Assembly: GCF_040580765.1 (NCBI RefSeq)
Contig: NZ_CP158687.1
Coordinates: 992,001 to 1,056,000 of the forward strand
Length of the DNA: 64,000 nt
Source of the DNA: Lentibacter algarum
GTDB taxonomy: Bacteria > Pseudomonadota > Alphaproteobacteria > Rhodobacterales > Rhodobacteraceae
Reading direction: 5' to 3'
The position numbers were made by a program, and so were the translations under genes. Positions within the stretch are counted from its first letter, which is position 1. Every line of letters starts with the position of its first letter. The notes beneath the pieces are model-generated. The model saw only the letters and a program-made list of their open reading frames with translations, was not told the DNA's origin and did no database searches. Below are positions 42,981 through 54,170 of this stretch, piece after piece.

Positions 42981-45002
42981 ATGAGCGATTTACGCAAGAT
43001 CATCATTGATGAAAAAGAGGTAGAAGTTGACGGCGCGATGACGTTGATTCAAGCCTGTGAAGAAGCCGGCGTTGAAGTGCCACGCTTTTGCTATCACGAG
43101 CGCCTCAGCATCGCGGGCAACTGCCGCATGTGTCTTGTGGAAGTTGTCGGCGGTCCGCCAAAGCCTGCGGCCTCTTGCGCTATGCAGGTGCGTGATTTGC
43201 GCCCTGGCCCTGAGGGGCAACCACCTGTTGTGAAGACAAATTCGCCGATGGTCAAAAAGGCCCGTGAAGGTGTGATGGAATTCTTGCTGATCAACCATCC
43301 GCTTGATTGCCCGATTTGTGACCAAGGCGGCGAGTGTGATTTGCAGGACCAAGCTATGGCCTATGGCGTGGATTTCTCGCGCTTCCGCGAGCCAAAGCGT
43401 GCCTCGGACGATCTGGACCTTGGTCCGCTGGTTGAAACTCACATGACTCGCTGCATTTCTTGCACACGCTGTGTACGGTTCACCACAGAGGTGGCTGGGA
43501 TCACACAGATGGGCCAGACGGGCCGCGGCGAAGACAGCGAAATCACTGCCTATTTGGGTGAGACGCTCGACAGCAACTTGCAGGGCAATATCATTGACCT
43601 TTGCCCTGTGGGCGCACTTGTGAGCAAGCCGTATGCCTTTACGGCGCGGCCTTGGGAGCTCACCAAGACCGAGACCATTGATGTGATGGATGCGCTTGGT
43701 TCCTCTATTCGTGTGGATACGAAAGGCCGCGAAGTGATGCGGATCGTTCCGCGCAACCATGATGGTGTGAACGAAGAGTGGATTTCAGACAAAACCCGTT
43801 TTGTATGGGACGGTCTGCGCCGCCAGCGCTTGGATACGCCCTATATTCGCGAAAACGGCAAGCTGCGTCCTGCTAGCTGGGGCGAGGCCTTGGGCCTTGC
43901 GGGCGAAAAAATCAAAGGCGCGAGTAAAGTAGCCGGTCTTGTTGGAGATCTTGCGTCTGTGGAAGCCGCCTTTGCGCTGAAGCAGCTTGTTGAAGGGCTG
44001 GGCGGAAACGTCGAATGCCGCACGGACGGTGCAAAGCTGCCTGCTGGCAATCGCTCGGGATATGTTGGCACGGCCAGCATTGAAGACATCGATACCGCGC
44101 AGATGATCCAACTGATTGGAACAAACCCGCGTGAGGAAGCGCCTGTGCTTAATGCGCGTATTCGCCGTGCTTGGGCGCGTGGTGCCGATGTGGGGCTGAT
44201 CGGCCAAGCCGTTGATCTGACTTATGAGTACGAACATATGGGCGATGATCGCGCAGCGCTTGAAAAGGCGCTTGGCGGCAAGTTCAAAGAGGTCCTTGAG
44301 GTTGAGAGCCTTGTGATTATTGGCCAAGGCGCCATCCGTGAAGCAGATGGGGCGGCGGTTTTGGCTGCTGCGATGCAGCTTGCCGAGGCAACAGGATCAA
44401 AACTTCTCGTGCTGCACACGGCGGCGAGCCGTGTGGGAGCCATGGATATCAACGCAGTGACCGAAGGCGGCCTTGCGGCAGCCACTGAGGGCGCGGATGT
44501 GATCTATAACCTTGGTTGTGATGAGGTTGATATTCAGGCAGGGGCCTTTGTGATCTACCAGGGTAGCCATGGCGACCGCGGCGCACATCGTGCTGACGTC
44601 ATTTTGCCTGGGGCTGCCTACACGGAAGAGCAGGGCTTGTTTGTGAATACGGAAGGCCGACCGCAGCTCGCTTTGCGCGCAGGCTTTGCGCCTGGTGAAG
44701 CTAAGGAAAATTGGGCGATCTTGCGCGCGCTTTCGGCTGAAGCGGGTGCGACACAACCTTGGGATAGTCTTGTACAGTTGCGTCAGGCGCTTGTTTCAGA
44801 AGTTCCGCACCTTGCACAGATTGATGAGGTTCTCGAGAACAACTGGACAGCTGAGCCAGCGGGTAAGCTCGGCAATGCGAGCTTCAAGAATGCGATCTCA
44901 GATTTCTATTTGACCAACCCGATTGCGCGCGCTTCCGAGCTTATGGCCGAATTGAGTGCAGGTGTTAAGGCGCGCGGCGTGCAGAAAGTGGCGGCCGAGT
45001 GA
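42981..45002 (+). CDS. nuoG: NADH-quinone oxidoreductase subunit G
   Basis: Large iron-sulfur subunit of the peripheral arm. 673 residues: N-terminal ferredoxin domain with C37, C48, C51 and C66 ([19 protein letters not shown]), His/Cys cluster region [19 protein letters not shown], then two [4Fe-4S] sites around [12 protein letters not shown] and LCPVGAL. The molybdopterin-oxidoreductase-like C-terminal domain lacks a cofactor site, as in other short NuoG/Nqo3 proteins. Its stop overlaps the next lipoprotein gene (GTGA). Confidence 0.96.
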   Translation: MSDLRKIIIDEKEVEVDGAMTLIQACEEAGVEVPRFCYHERLSIAGNCRMCLVEVVGGPPKPAASCAMQVRDLRPGPEGQPPVVKTNSPMVKKAREGVMEFLLINHPLDCPICDQGGECDLQDQAMAYGVDFSRFREPKRASDDLDLGPLVETHMTRCISCTRCVRFTTEVAGITQMGQTGRGEDSEITAYLGETLDSNLQGNIIDLCPVGALVSKPYAFTARPWELTKTETIDVMDALGSSIRVDTKGREVMRIVPRNHDGVNEEWISDKTRFVWDGLRRQRLDTPYIRENGKLRPASWGEALGLAGEKIKGASKVAGLVGDLASVEAAFALKQLVEGLGGNVECRTDGAKLPAGNRSGYVGTASIEDIDTAQMIQLIGTNPREEAPVLNARIRRAWARGADVGLIGQAVDLTYEYEHMGDDRAALEKALGGKFKEVLEVESLVIIGQGAIREADGAAVLAAAMQLAEATGSKLLVLHTAASRVGAMDINAVTEGGLAAATEGADVIYNLGCDEVDIQAGAFVIYQGSHGDRGAHRADVILPGAAYTEEQGLFVNTEGRPQLALRAGFAPGEAKENWAILRALSAEAGATQPWDSLVQLRQALVSEVPHLAQIDEVLENNWTAEPAGKLGNASFKNAISDFYLTNPIARASELMAELSAGVKARGVQKVAAE

Positions 45003-45418
45003 CGAACTTTTCACGCATAACTCTGGGTGCAGCCTCTTTGGCCGTGCTGGGCGCTTGCGAGGCTCCTCGCGAGGCGGTGAGCCGTGCTGCGCCCGCGGAT
45101 GCGATGCGTGTATTGGGATACAAGGGCATTGAGACTCGTCTTCTGGATGGGGATTTGGTGCAATTTGTGGTGACGATGGATGGTGAGGCGATGCCTGACG
45201 ATGTGCGCCGTTACACAGAATGTGCGGCTGCGCAGTACTCGCTGATCCGAGGATACGGATTTGCGCGCCATCTGCGCACAAATGTTGAGATTAAGGGTGG
45301 CCAGTGGCGCGGAGATGCGGTTTACACGATCTCGGCGGCGCTGCCACGTGGTTTGAAAACGATTGACGCGGAAGTCATTGTTCATAACTGCATTGAAGAC
45401 AAGATACCGATGGTGTGA
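44999..45418 (+). CDS. Small lipoprotein of nuo operon, unknown function (second of two)
   Basis: 139 residues starting at GTG 44999, which overlaps the nuoG stop by 4 bp. Lipobox AVLGAC gives lipidated Cys20. The mature part has [14 protein letters not shown], then a helix [23 protein letters not shown] and a C-terminal [12 protein letters not shown]. As in the protein at 42046-42411, a beta strand is followed by a helix with one Cys and a YG, and a last Cys lies near the C-terminus. Function unknown; the two may be distant relatives. Confidence 0.75.
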   Translation: MTNFSRITLGAASLAVLGACEAPREAVSRAAPADAMRVLGYKGIETRLLDGDLVQFVVTMDGEAMPDDVRRYTECAAAQYSLIRGYGFARHLRTNVEIKGGQWRGDAVYTISAALPRGLKTIDAEVIVHNCIEDKIPMV

Positions 45419-45425
45419 GGGGCTG

Positions 45426-46466
45426 ATGGCTGAATTCTTTACGAACACGAATCTGGGGATTTTCCTGCTTATTGTGGGGCAATGCCTGCTGATTATCGTG
45501 CCGCTTCTCGTCGCGCTGGCGTTTTTGCTGTATTTTGACCGCAAGGTCTGGGCTGCTGTGCAAATGCGCCGTGGTCCAAACGTGGTTGGCGTATTTGGTT
45601 TGTTCCAGAGCTTCGCGGATTTCATTAAATATGCGGTGAAAGAGATTATTGTGCCAGCAGGCGCTGATAAATTTGTCTTTTTCCTCGCGCCCCTTGTTAG
45701 CTTTGTGCTGGCAATGGCGGCTTGGGCTGTGATTCCGTTTAACGACGGGTGGGTCTTGGCCAATATCAACGTCGCTGTGCTTTATATCTTCGCCTTCTCG
45801 TCGCTGGAAGTTTATGGCGTGATCATGGGCGGGTGGGCGTCAAACTCAAAGTATCCCTTCCTCGGCTCTTTGCGCTCTGCGGCGCAGATGATTTCTTACG
45901 AAGTGTCGCTTGGTCTTATCATTATTGGCATCATTATCTCGGCGGGTTCTCTGAACCTGAGCGACATTGTGAATGCGCAAGCAGGTGAGTACGGTATCTT
46001 TAGCTGGTTCTGGATCCCTCACTTCCCGATGCTGTTTCTCTTCTTGATTTCGGCGATGGCCGAGACAAACCGCCCACCCTTTGACCTTCCCGAAGCGGAA
46101 TCAGAGCTGGTTGCTGGTTATCAGGTTGAGTACTCCTCGACACCGTTCCTGCTCTTTATGATCGGCGAGTATGTCGCGATTGTTCTGATGTGCGCGCTTG
46201 TCTCGCTGTTCTTCTTCGGCGGTTGGCTGTCACCGATCCCAGGCTTGCCCGATGGTATCATGTGGATGTTTGGGAAAATGTTCCTTGTCTTCTTCATCTT
46301 TGCGATGGTGAAGGCGATTACACCGCGCTACCGCTATGACCAACTGATGCGCATTGGTTGGAAAGTGTTTCTGCCGATGTCTCTTTTCTGGGTTGTTTTC
46401 GTGGCCTTTGCGGCAAAATTTGACTGGTTCTGGGGCACGTTCGCGCGCTGGAGCGTAGGAGGATAA
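45426..46466 (+). CDS. nuoH: NADH-quinone oxidoreductase subunit H
   Basis: Membrane subunit that docks the quinone cavity and links it to the proton channels. 346 residues from ATG 45426, eight or more membrane helices. [37 protein letters not shown] and [27 protein letters not shown] carry the conserved quinone-channel charged residues. [18 protein letters not shown] is the usual C-terminal motif. A frame beginning at 45363 overlaps the lipoprotein and is not the true start. Confidence 0.97.
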   Translation: MAEFFTNTNLGIFLLIVGQCLLIIVPLLVALAFLLYFDRKVWAAVQMRRGPNVVGVFGLFQSFADFIKYAVKEIIVPAGADKFVFFLAPLVSFVLAMAAWAVIPFNDGWVLANINVAVLYIFAFSSLEVYGVIMGGWASNSKYPFLGSLRSAAQMISYEVSLGLIIIGIIISAGSLNLSDIVNAQAGEYGIFSWFWIPHFPMLFLFLISAMAETNRPPFDLPEAESELVAGYQVEYSSTPFLLFMIGEYVAIVLMCALVSLFFFGGWLSPIPGLPDGIMWMFGKMFLVFFIFAMVKAITPRYRYDQLMRIGWKVFLPMSLFWVVFVAFAAKFDWFWGTFARWSVGG

Positions 46467-46467
46467 T

Positions 46468-46962
46468 ATGGCGAATATCGACTATAAACGCGCGGTTGGT
46501 TACTTCTTCTTGTCTGACTTCATGACGGGTATGAAGCTTGGCCTGAAGTATTTCTTCGCACCCAAAGCGACATTGAATTACCCACACGAGAAGGGGCCAC
46601 TTTCGCCTCGTTTCCGTGGCGAACACGCGCTGCGCCGCTATCCAAACGGCGAAGAACGCTGCATTGCCTGTAAGCTTTGTGAAGCGATCTGTCCGGCGCA
46701 GGCGATTACAATTGATGCGGAGCCGCGCGATGATGGTTCGCGCCGCACCACGCGTTACGATATCGATATGACCAAGTGTATTTACTGTGGTTTCTGCCAA
46801 GAGGCATGCCCTGTGGATGCAATTGTTGAAGGGCCAAACTTTGAGTTTGCCACCGAGACCCGTGAGGAGCTTTTTTACGACAAGACCAAGCTTCTTGAGA
46901 ACGGTGATCGTTGGGAGGCTGAGATTGCCCGCAACCTCGAGCTGGATGCACCCTACCGATGA
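46468..46962 (+). CDS. nuoI: NADH-quinone oxidoreductase subunit I
   Basis: Two-cluster ferredoxin subunit (TYKY type) carrying N6a and N6b. 164 residues. Cluster ligands are C65, C68, C71, C75 ([12 protein letters not shown]) and C104, C107, C110, C114 ([12 protein letters not shown]). The N-terminal amphipathic helix (residues 8-32) contacts the membrane arm. It starts 1 bp after nuoH and overlaps the next gene by 4 bp (ATGA). Confidence 0.97.
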   Translation: MANIDYKRAVGYFFLSDFMTGMKLGLKYFFAPKATLNYPHEKGPLSPRFRGEHALRRYPNGEERCIACKLCEAICPAQAITIDAEPRDDGSRRTTRYDIDMTKCIYCGFCQEACPVDAIVEGPNFEFATETREELFYDKTKLLENGDRWEAEIARNLELDAPYR

Positions 46963-47360
46963 CCAAAACACCCTTCGAAATGATGATGGATCAAGCGAAC
47001 GAGATGGCGAAAGCCATGGCGCCTGCGCTTGAGACGTTTTCGCCCAAAGGGTTTGAGGCAATGTGGCCGACCATGTCCAAAGAGATGATGGAAGCTACAT
47101 TCGGAAAGGGGCTGAACGAAAACGGGCTTGACGCCAAGACCCGTCTTCTCCTCACGCTTGCAGGGCTGACCATGCAAGGTGCGCAGGGTGAGGCCCAGAT
47201 CAGACTGACAGTGCGCCACCTCAATGAGGCGGGAGCAACCGACGAAGAAATAGCCGAAACCATCGCCATGATGGCGATGTTTGCGGGACTTCCTGCCATG
47301 ACGCGGGCGATGGAAATTGCCAAAGACGTGATGGACAAACACGAGGACGACGAAACATGA
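46959..47360 (+). CDS. Carboxymuconolactone decarboxylase/AhpD-like protein without active-site cysteines
   Basis: 133 residues, all-helical. The segment [69 protein letters not shown] fits the CMD/AhpD repeat. There is no Cys in the protein, so the CXXC redox pair of AhpD is absent. It overlaps nuoI and nuoJ by 4 bp each, placing it between two core subunits with tight translational coupling. An assembly or structural role is possible but unproven. Confidence 0.78.
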   Translation: MTKTPFEMMMDQANEMAKAMAPALETFSPKGFEAMWPTMSKEMMEATFGKGLNENGLDAKTRLLLTLAGLTMQGAQGEAQIRLTVRHLNEAGATDEEIAETIAMMAMFAGLPAMTRAMEIAKDVMDKHEDDET

Positions 47361-47965
47361 CCGTAGTGACCTTTGCTTTCTACCTCTTCGCGATAGGCGT
47401 GCTTGCGGGCGGGCTTTTCACTGTGTTGAGCCGCAACCCTGTGCACTCAGTGCTCTGGCTTATCCTTGCGTTCATGAGCGCGGCGGGTCTGTTCGTTTTG
47501 CTTGGGGCCGAATTTATCGCGATGCTGCTGATGATCGTTTATGTCGGCGCGGTTGCGGTTCTGTTCCTCTTCGTTGTGATGATGCTTGATGTCGATTTTG
47601 CCGAGCTCAAGGCTGGCATGGCGCAGTATATGCCGATTGCTCTGGCGATCGGGATTGTGCTTCTGATGTCGCTCGGCCTTGCTTATGGCGATTGGCAGAT
47701 GGCTGAGGGGGCCGAGGCGGCCCGTGTGGCTGTGACGCCTGAAGGGACTCAAAACACAGCGGCACTTGGGCTCCTGCTTTATGACCAGTATTTCCTCATC
47801 TTCCAGCTCGCAGGTCTGATCCTGCTGGTGGCAATGATCGGGGCGATTGTATTGACACTGCGCCATCGTGACGGCGTGAAGCGCCAGAACGTTCTGGAGC
47901 AAATGTGGCGTGATCCAAAAGACGCGATGGAACTGAAAGACGTAAAACCGGGGCAGGGGCTTTAA
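47357..47965 (+). CDS. nuoJ: NADH-quinone oxidoreductase subunit J
   Basis: Membrane subunit of complex I, 202 residues, five membrane helices (about 3-21, 28-47, 54-75, 91-110, 140-162). The third-helix motif [27 protein letters not shown] includes the pi-bulge region conserved in NuoJ. The C-terminal tail is basic and hydrophilic. Starts 4 bp inside the CMD-like gene; 39 bp precede nuoK. Confidence 0.96.
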   Translation: MTVVTFAFYLFAIGVLAGGLFTVLSRNPVHSVLWLILAFMSAAGLFVLLGAEFIAMLLMIVYVGAVAVLFLFVVMMLDVDFAELKAGMAQYMPIALAIGIVLLMSLGLAYGDWQMAEGAEAARVAVTPEGTQNTAALGLLLYDQYFLIFQLAGLILLVAMIGAIVLTLRHRDGVKRQNVLEQMWRDPKDAMELKDVKPGQGL

Positions 47966-48004
47966 GCCTTTCGCTTTGAGAACAATAAAGAACCGAGGGA
48001 CGAC

Positions 48005-48310
48005 ATGATCGGACTTGAACATTATCTGACGGTGGCAGCAGTGCTGTTTGTCATCGGCATTTTCGGGCTTTTCCTAAACAGGAAGAACATCATCATTTTG
48101 CTGATGTCGATCGAGCTCATCCTTCTATCGGTGAATATCAATTTCGTCGCCTTTTCGTCCTACATGGGCGATATGGCGGGGCAGGTATTCACGCTGTTTA
48201 TCTTGACTGTGGCCGCAGCTGAGGCCGCGATTGGCCTCGCAATCCTTGTGGTGTTCTTCCGCAACCGTGGCACGATTGACGTTGAAGACGTCAACGTGAT
48301 GAAGGGATAA
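48005..48310 (+). CDS. nuoK: NADH-quinone oxidoreductase subunit K
   Basis: 101 residues with three membrane helices. The two buried glutamates of the E-channel lie in [20 protein letters not shown] (first) and [19 protein letters not shown] (second). MRP-type antiporter MrpC homologue. The ribosome site GAGGGACGAC precedes the ATG. nuoL follows 4 bp later. Confidence 0.97.
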   Translation: MIGLEHYLTVAAVLFVIGIFGLFLNRKNIIILLMSIELILLSVNINFVAFSSYMGDMAGQVFTLFILTVAAAEAAIGLAILVVFFRNRGTIDVEDVNVMKG

Positions 48311-48314
48311 GAGC

Positions 48315-50414
48315 ATGGAACAGATTATTCTCTTCGCTCCACTTCTCGGCGCATTGATTGTTGGTTTTGGCCACAAAGCCCCTGGTGATAAAGCCTCGCA
48401 GTGGATTACCACTGGGCTTTTGTTCCTCGCGGCGGCGCTGAGCTGGGTTGTTTTCCTTGGATTTGATGGCGTCACGCGCCAGATCGAACTGATGACATGG
48501 ATCCAGTCGGGCACACTTGATACAAGCTGGGCCATCCGTCTTGATCGCCTCACGGCGATTATGCTGGTTGTGATCAATACGGTTTCAGCACTCGTGCACC
48601 TGTATTCTATGGGCTACATGGCTCACGACGAGAACTGGAAAGAAGGCGAGAGCTATCGCCCGCGCTTCTTTGCGTATCTTTCGTTTTTCACCTTCTCGAT
48701 GCTTATGCTGGTGACTGCAGACAACCTCATCCAGATGTTCTTTGGCTGGGAAGGGGTCGGCGTTGCCTCTTATCTTCTCATTGGTTTTTACTATCGTAAG
48801 CCAAGCGCCAATGCCGCAGCGATCAAAGCTTTTGTGGTCAACCGTGTGGGCGACTTTGGTTTTGCGCTTGGTATTTTCGGGCTGTTCTACCTTGTCGACA
48901 GCGTGAACCTTGATGACATCTTCGCAGCGGCGCCGACACTGGCTGAGACGCAGATCAGCTTCCTCTGGACAGAGTGGAACGCGGCAAATCTTCTTGCGTT
49001 CCTCTTGTTTGTAGGTGCGATGGGCAAATCGGCCCAACTGTTCCTGCATACGTGGCTGCCGGATGCGATGGAGGGGCCAACACCTGTTTCGGCTCTTATT
49101 CACGCGGCGACCATGGTTACAGCTGGCGTTTTCCTTGTTTGCCGCATGTCGCCCCTGTTTGAATTTGCCCCAGAGGCCAAGGCGTTCATTGTCTTCCTCG
49201 GCGCGACAACTGCTTTCTTTGCTGCCACCGTCGGCCTGGTGCAAAACGACATCAAGCGCGTGATCGCTTATTCGACCTGTTCGCAGCTTGGCTATATGTT
49301 CGTTGCGGCTGGTGTTGGCGTTTACTCGGTCGCGATGTTTCACCTGCTGACGCACGCATTCTTTAAGGCGATGCTGTTCCTTGGTGCTGGCTCCGTCATT
49401 CACGGGATGCACCATGAGCAAGACATGCGAAACTATGGCGGTCTGCGTAAAAAGCTTCCGTATACCTTCTGGGCAATGATGATCGGTACCTTGGCTATCA
49501 CTGGCGTTGGTATCCCGCTGACACATTATGGCTTTGCGGGCTTCCTTTCAAAGGATGCAGTGATTGAAAGCGCCTTTGCGGGCACGGCAGGGGGCTATGC
49601 CTTCTGGATGCTCGTCATCGCGGCTTTGTTCACGTCTTTCTATTCTTGGCGCCTGATCTTTATGACATTCTTTGGCAAGCCACGTGGGGACAAACAAACG
49701 CATGATCATGCGCACGAAAGCCCTGCTGTGATGCTCGTGCCGCTTGGAGTACTTTCGCTGGGTGCGATCTTCTCTGGGATGTTGTGGTATAACTCGTTCT
49801 TCGGCCATACCGACACAGTTGGTAAGTTCTTCGGCGTGCCTTATGCCGAAGCAGGGGCGCATGGTGATGATCATGGCGCAGCGAAAGCTGAAGACGGTCA
49901 CGGCGATGATCATGGTGAAGCGAAAGCTGCGAAGCATCATTATGTTTTCACTGGAAAACCAGGTGAGGGCGCGATTTACACTGCAGAGAATAACACGGTT
50001 TTGAACGACGCTCATGAAGTTCCCAAGTGGGTTAAAGTGAGCCCGTTTGTCGCCATGCTGGTCGGCTTTATTACAGCTATGTGGTTTTATATCTGGAGCC
50101 CAAGCTTGCCGGCGAAACTTGCTGAGAGCCAACGGCCGCTCTATCTCTTCTTGCTCAACAAGTGGTATTTTGACGAGATTTATGACTTCCTTTTCGTGAA
50201 TCCAGCCAAAGCACTCGGGCGTTTCCTTTGGAAAAAAGGCGATGGACGCGTGATTGACGGAACGATCAATGGCGTCGCTATGGGAATTATCCCGTTCTTC
50301 ACTCGCCTCGCAGGGCGCGCCCAGTCGGGTTATATTTTCACCTATGCATTCGCCATGGTTCTCGGGGTCGTCGTCCTCGTCATGTGGATGGCCTTTACAG
50401 GGGGCACACGGTAA
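48315..50414 (+). CDS. nuoL: NADH-quinone oxidoreductase subunit L, with Asp/His-rich insertion
   Basis: Distal antiporter-like subunit of the membrane arm, 699 residues, about 15-16 helices including the long lateral helix at the C-terminal end. Conserved antiporter segments: [47 protein letters not shown] (channel Lys/His region) and [20 protein letters not shown]. Between late helices (about residues 513-542) is a hydrophilic insert with two copies of a GDDHG-x-AKA unit and several His. It overlaps nuoM by one base (TAATG). Confidence 0.96.
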   Translation: MEQIILFAPLLGALIVGFGHKAPGDKASQWITTGLLFLAAALSWVVFLGFDGVTRQIELMTWIQSGTLDTSWAIRLDRLTAIMLVVINTVSALVHLYSMGYMAHDENWKEGESYRPRFFAYLSFFTFSMLMLVTADNLIQMFFGWEGVGVASYLLIGFYYRKPSANAAAIKAFVVNRVGDFGFALGIFGLFYLVDSVNLDDIFAAAPTLAETQISFLWTEWNAANLLAFLLFVGAMGKSAQLFLHTWLPDAMEGPTPVSALIHAATMVTAGVFLVCRMSPLFEFAPEAKAFIVFLGATTAFFAATVGLVQNDIKRVIAYSTCSQLGYMFVAAGVGVYSVAMFHLLTHAFFKAMLFLGAGSVIHGMHHEQDMRNYGGLRKKLPYTFWAMMIGTLAITGVGIPLTHYGFAGFLSKDAVIESAFAGTAGGYAFWMLVIAALFTSFYSWRLIFMTFFGKPRGDKQTHDHAHESPAVMLVPLGVLSLGAIFSGMLWYNSFFGHTDTVGKFFGVPYAEAGAHGDDHGAAKAEDGHGDDHGEAKAAKHHYVFTGKPGEGAIYTAENNTVLNDAHEVPKWVKVSPFVAMLVGFITAMWFYIWSPSLPAKLAESQRPLYLFLLNKWYFDEIYDFLFVNPAKALGRFLWKKGDGRVIDGTINGVAMGIIPFFTRLAGRAQSGYIFTYAFAMVLGVVVLVMWMAFTGGTR

Positions 50415-51961
50415 TGGACAATCTTCTTTCCATTGTCACTTTTATTCCAGCGCTTGCGGCGCTCATTCTGGCGCTCTTTCTGCGCGGAAATGATGAGGCG
50501 GCAGCACGCAATGCTAAGTGGGTGGCGTTGATTGCAACGTCGATCACATTCTTGGTCTCGCTTTTCATCCTGTCAGGCTTTGACTCCTCGGATACTGGCT
50601 TTCAAATGGTGGAAGAGCGCGAATGGTTGATGGGGCTAAAATACAAGCTAGGCGTTGACGGTATTAGCGTCCTGTTTGTCATGCTCACCACCTTCATGAT
50701 GCCACTGACGATTGCAGCAAGCTGGAACGTCAGCACGCGCGTGAAGGAATATATGATTGCCTTCCTCGTTCTTGAAACGCTGATGCTTGGCGTCTTTATG
50801 GCGCTTGATCTTGTGCTCTTCTATGTCTTCTTTGAAGCGGGCCTTATCCCAATGTTCCTGATCATCGGGATATGGGGCGGCAAAGAGCGCATTTATGCGA
50901 GCTTCAAATTCTTCCTCTATACCTTCCTGGGCTCAGTTCTCATGCTTGTGGCTATGGTTGCGATGTTTGCAGATGCTGGAACGACCGATATTCCGACGCT
51001 TATGACCCATACATTTGGATCTGAGGGCTTCTCTATCCTTGGGGTGCAGGTTGTTGGCGGCTTACAGACGCTCATGTTCCTTGCGTTCTTTGCGAGCTTC
51101 GCGGTCAAAATGCCGATGTGGCCTGTGCATACATGGCTCCCTGATGCGCACGTTCAGGCGCCGACCGCGGGCTCTGTTGTTCTGGCAGCGATCCTTTTGA
51201 AAATGGGCGGCTATGGTTTCTTGCGCTTTAGCCTGCCGATGTTTCCTGTGGGATCAGATGTCATGGCACCGCTTGTGCTTTGGATGTCGGCAATTGCGAT
51301 TGTTTATACGTCGCTTGTCGCGCTTGTTCAGGACGATATGAAAAAGCTCATTGCTTACTCCTCGGTCGCTCACATGGGCTTTGTGACCATGGGGATCTTT
51401 GCTGTGAACCAGCAGGGTGTTGATGGTGCGATCTTCCAGATGATCAGCCACGGCTTTATCTCGGGCGCGCTCTTCCTTTGTGTAGGGGTCATTTATGATC
51501 GTATGCACACCCGCGAGATCGACGCTTACGGCGGCCTTGTAAACCGCATGCCCGCCTATGCACTGATCTTCATGTTCTTCACCATGGCCAACGTGGGCTT
51601 GCCTGGTACTTCAGGTTTTGTCGGCGAATTTCTCACGCTGATGGGTATTTTCCAAGTCAACACCTGGGTTGCGGCCGTCGCGGCTCTGGGTGTGATCTTG
51701 TCGGCGGGGTATGCGCTTTGGCTATACCGCCGCGTTGTATTTGGCGATCTGATCAAGGAGAGCCTCAAAACCATCAGCGATATGACTGCGCGTGAGAAGG
51801 CTATCTTTGCGCCGCTTGTCGTCATGACGCTGTTGCTCGGTGTTTATCCGAGTCTTGTCACCGATATCATCGGGCCTTCAGTCGAAGCGCTCGTTTCAAA
51901 CTATCACATTGCCTTGCATGATGCAGGCACGGCCGCCGCTGCGCTGGCCCAATCGCACTAA
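50414..51961 (+). CDS. nuoM: NADH-quinone oxidoreductase subunit M
   Basis: Antiporter-like proton-pumping subunit, 515 residues from ATG 50414 (overlapping the nuoL TAA). [18 protein letters not shown] carries the key glutamate. [36 protein letters not shown] holds the central channel Lys region, and [21 protein letters not shown] is the MrpD-type motif. The frame open from 50384 is longer, but the extra 10 codons lie within nuoL. nuoN follows after 11 bp. Confidence 0.97.
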   Translation: MDNLLSIVTFIPALAALILALFLRGNDEAAARNAKWVALIATSITFLVSLFILSGFDSSDTGFQMVEEREWLMGLKYKLGVDGISVLFVMLTTFMMPLTIAASWNVSTRVKEYMIAFLVLETLMLGVFMALDLVLFYVFFEAGLIPMFLIIGIWGGKERIYASFKFFLYTFLGSVLMLVAMVAMFADAGTTDIPTLMTHTFGSEGFSILGVQVVGGLQTLMFLAFFASFAVKMPMWPVHTWLPDAHVQAPTAGSVVLAAILLKMGGYGFLRFSLPMFPVGSDVMAPLVLWMSAIAIVYTSLVALVQDDMKKLIAYSSVAHMGFVTMGIFAVNQQGVDGAIFQMISHGFISGALFLCVGVIYDRMHTREIDAYGGLVNRMPAYALIFMFFTMANVGLPGTSGFVGEFLTLMGIFQVNTWVAAVAALGVILSAGYALWLYRRVVFGDLIKESLKTISDMTAREKAIFAPLVVMTLLLGVYPSLVTDIIGPSVEALVSNYHIALHDAGTAAAALAQSH

Positions 51962-51972
51962 CGGAGAGACTT

Positions 51973-53412
51973 ATGCAGGCTGATCTGAATACAATCCTGC
52001 CGGAAATCGTGATTTCCGTCTACGCGATGCTGGCGCTTTTGGGGGCTGTCTACACGAGTAAAGACAAGCTCGCGGGGCTCGTAACATATGCAACAGCGGG
52101 GCTATTGCTCTTGGTTGCCGCGTGGATCGGGCTATCCGGGGTCGGAGCCACGACTGCCTTTGGCGGCATGTTTGTCGACGATGCCTTTGCACGCTTTGCC
52201 AAGGTAACGATTTTGCTATCTGCTGCCGCCGTCCTGGTGATGGGCATGGGCTATCTTGAGCGTCACAAGATGATGAAATTCGAGTACCCTATCCTTGTGG
52301 CGCTTAGTGTCGTCGGGATGATGTTTATGGTCTCGGCTGGTGATCTTATGGCGCTTTACATGGGGCTTGAGCTGCAATCTCTGGCACTTTACGTGATCGC
52401 CGCGATGCGCCGTGACAGTCTGCGTTCGACAGAGGCGGGCCTCAAGTATTTCGTATTGGGTGCTTTGTCTTCAGGCTTGCTGCTCTATGGTTCTTCGCTG
52501 GTGTACGGCTATGCTGGCACGACACTCTTCTCAGGCATTGTGGCCGCAGCTGGCGATGGGCTTGCGCCTGTGGGCCTTCTATTTGGTCTTGTCTTTGTAA
52601 TGGCGGGTCTCGCGTTTAAAGTGAGCGCTGTTCCGTTCCATATGTGGACGCCTGATGTTTATGAAGGTTCCCCCACACCTGTAACGACCTTCTTTGCCAC
52701 AGCGCCCAAAGTTGCTGCGATGGCACTGTTTGCACGGGTGCTGCATGATGCTTTCGGTGGTGTTTCAGCTGACTGGACGCAGGTCTTGATCTTGATTTCG
52801 GGCCTTTCCATGTTTGTCGGCGCGATTGCGGCGATTGGCCAGACCAACATCAAACGCCTTATGGCTTATTCTTCGATTGCCCACATGGGATACGCGATGA
52901 TTGGTCTTGCGGCTGGAACGGCCTTCGGGATTGAGGCGATGCTGACCTATATGGCGATCTATGTGACAATGAATATTGGCACGTTTGCCTTTATTTTGAG
53001 CATGGAGCGGGACGGTATTCCTGTCACAGATATTGATGCTCTTCGGATGTATTCGAAAGCTGAGCCGGGCAAGGCTATGGCGCTTTTGGTTCTGTTGTTC
53101 AGTCTTGCGGGCGTTCCGCCTATGTTGGGCTTTTTTGCCAAGCTTGGCGTCTGGCAGGCTGGTATTGACGCAGGGCTGTTCTGGCTTGTTGTTGCAAGCG
53201 CGGTAGCGTCAGCGATCGGTGCCTATTACTATTTGCGCATCGTTTACTTCATGTATTTTGGAGAAGAGACGCAGGCCGCAATGGACGAGAACAGCTCGCC
53301 TGTGCTGTGGGTCATGCTCATGGGTGCGGCTCTGGTTATGGTTGTCGGTGTTGTAAGCCTCTTCGGGATAGATAGTGCAGCGGCCACAGCGGCAGCAGCA
53401 CTTGTTAACTGA
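51973..53412 (+). CDS. nuoN: NADH-quinone oxidoreductase subunit N
   Basis: Third antiporter-like subunit, 479 residues with about 14 helices. [43 protein letters not shown], the [34 protein letters not shown] segment and [24 protein letters not shown] are the family landmarks, with channel Glu and Lys residues in place. It is the last nuo gene. birA starts 2 bp downstream, so transcription probably continues. Confidence 0.97.
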   Translation: MQADLNTILPEIVISVYAMLALLGAVYTSKDKLAGLVTYATAGLLLLVAAWIGLSGVGATTAFGGMFVDDAFARFAKVTILLSAAAVLVMGMGYLERHKMMKFEYPILVALSVVGMMFMVSAGDLMALYMGLELQSLALYVIAAMRRDSLRSTEAGLKYFVLGALSSGLLLYGSSLVYGYAGTTLFSGIVAAAGDGLAPVGLLFGLVFVMAGLAFKVSAVPFHMWTPDVYEGSPTPVTTFFATAPKVAAMALFARVLHDAFGGVSADWTQVLILISGLSMFVGAIAAIGQTNIKRLMAYSSIAHMGYAMIGLAAGTAFGIEAMLTYMAIYVTMNIGTFAFILSMERDGIPVTDIDALRMYSKAEPGKAMALLVLLFSLAGVPPMLGFFAKLGVWQAGIDAGLFWLVVASAVASAIGAYYYLRIVYFMYFGEETQAAMDENSSPVLWVMLMGAALVMVVGVVSLFGIDSAAATAAAALVN

Positions 53413-53414
53413 TT

Positions 53415-54158
53415 GTGGCGCTGCCTTCGGACTGGCCTTCGGGATATGATCTTCGCAGTTTGAGCGAAGTTGATAGCACGATGTCAGAAGCGACACGCGT
53501 TCTGAAAGAGCTTGCTGGGCCATGCTGGATATTTGCGGCGCACCAGACTGGTGCGCGCGGCAGGCGGGGTAGGGCTTGGGCTATGCCCGCTGGTAACTTT
53601 AGTGCCAGTCTTGTTTTGCCAAATGCGGGAAGCCCTGCCGAGATGGGCTTGCGGTCTTTTGTTGCGTCTCTTGCTTTGTACGATGCTGTACGCACTGTGG
53701 CTGGCCCAGATGCTAACTTGAGCCTTAAGTGGCCCAATGATGTACTGCTCAATGGTGGCAAGCTTGCAGGAATTTTACTTGAAAGCGCAGGCAATGCGCT
53801 GGTGATTGGCGTCGGCGTGAATTTGGCGAAAGCACCTGAAGTGAACGAAGTCGAAGAGGGTGCTCTGCGGCCTGTGGCTCTTAAGTCCGAAGCGGGAGCC
53901 GATGTCTCTGCAGAGGTATTCATGACCTATCTGGCAGCCGCCTACGCACCATGGGAAGAGCGCTTTCGCACCTATGGCTTTGGCGTCGTGCGTGAGGCTT
54001 GGCTGGCCAAAGCGGCCAAACTTGGCGAGCAGATACGCGCCCGCACAATGCGCGAAGAGATGCATGGTACGTTTGAGACGGTGGACGAGCAGGGGCATTT
54101 GGTATTAACCAGTGCCAAAGGGCGTATGAGCATTCCTGCTGCAGATGTGTTTTTCTAA
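53415..54158 (+). CDS. birA: Biotin--[acetyl-CoA-carboxylase] ligase
   Basis: Attaches biotin to carrier lysines via biotinyl-AMP. 247 residues starting at GTG 53415, 2 bp after nuoN. The ligase core includes VDSTMSEATRVLKELAGP, AHQTGARGRRGRAWAMPAGNFSASLVL (the biotin-binding GRGRRGR-W loop), LSLKWPNDVLLNGGKLAGILLE (catalytic Lys) and VIGVGVNLA. There is no N-terminal DNA-binding domain, so it is a ligase-only form and not a repressor. MccA (K607) encoded at 29605-31554 is one expected substrate. Confidence 0.94.
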   Translation: MALPSDWPSGYDLRSLSEVDSTMSEATRVLKELAGPCWIFAAHQTGARGRRGRAWAMPAGNFSASLVLPNAGSPAEMGLRSFVASLALYDAVRTVAGPDANLSLKWPNDVLLNGGKLAGILLESAGNALVIGVGVNLAKAPEVNEVEEGALRPVALKSEAGADVSAEVFMTYLAAAYAPWEERFRTYGFGVVREAWLAKAAKLGEQIRARTMREEMHGTFETVDEQGHLVLTSAKGRMSIPAADVFF

Positions 54159-54170
54159 GGGGGGAAGCCC

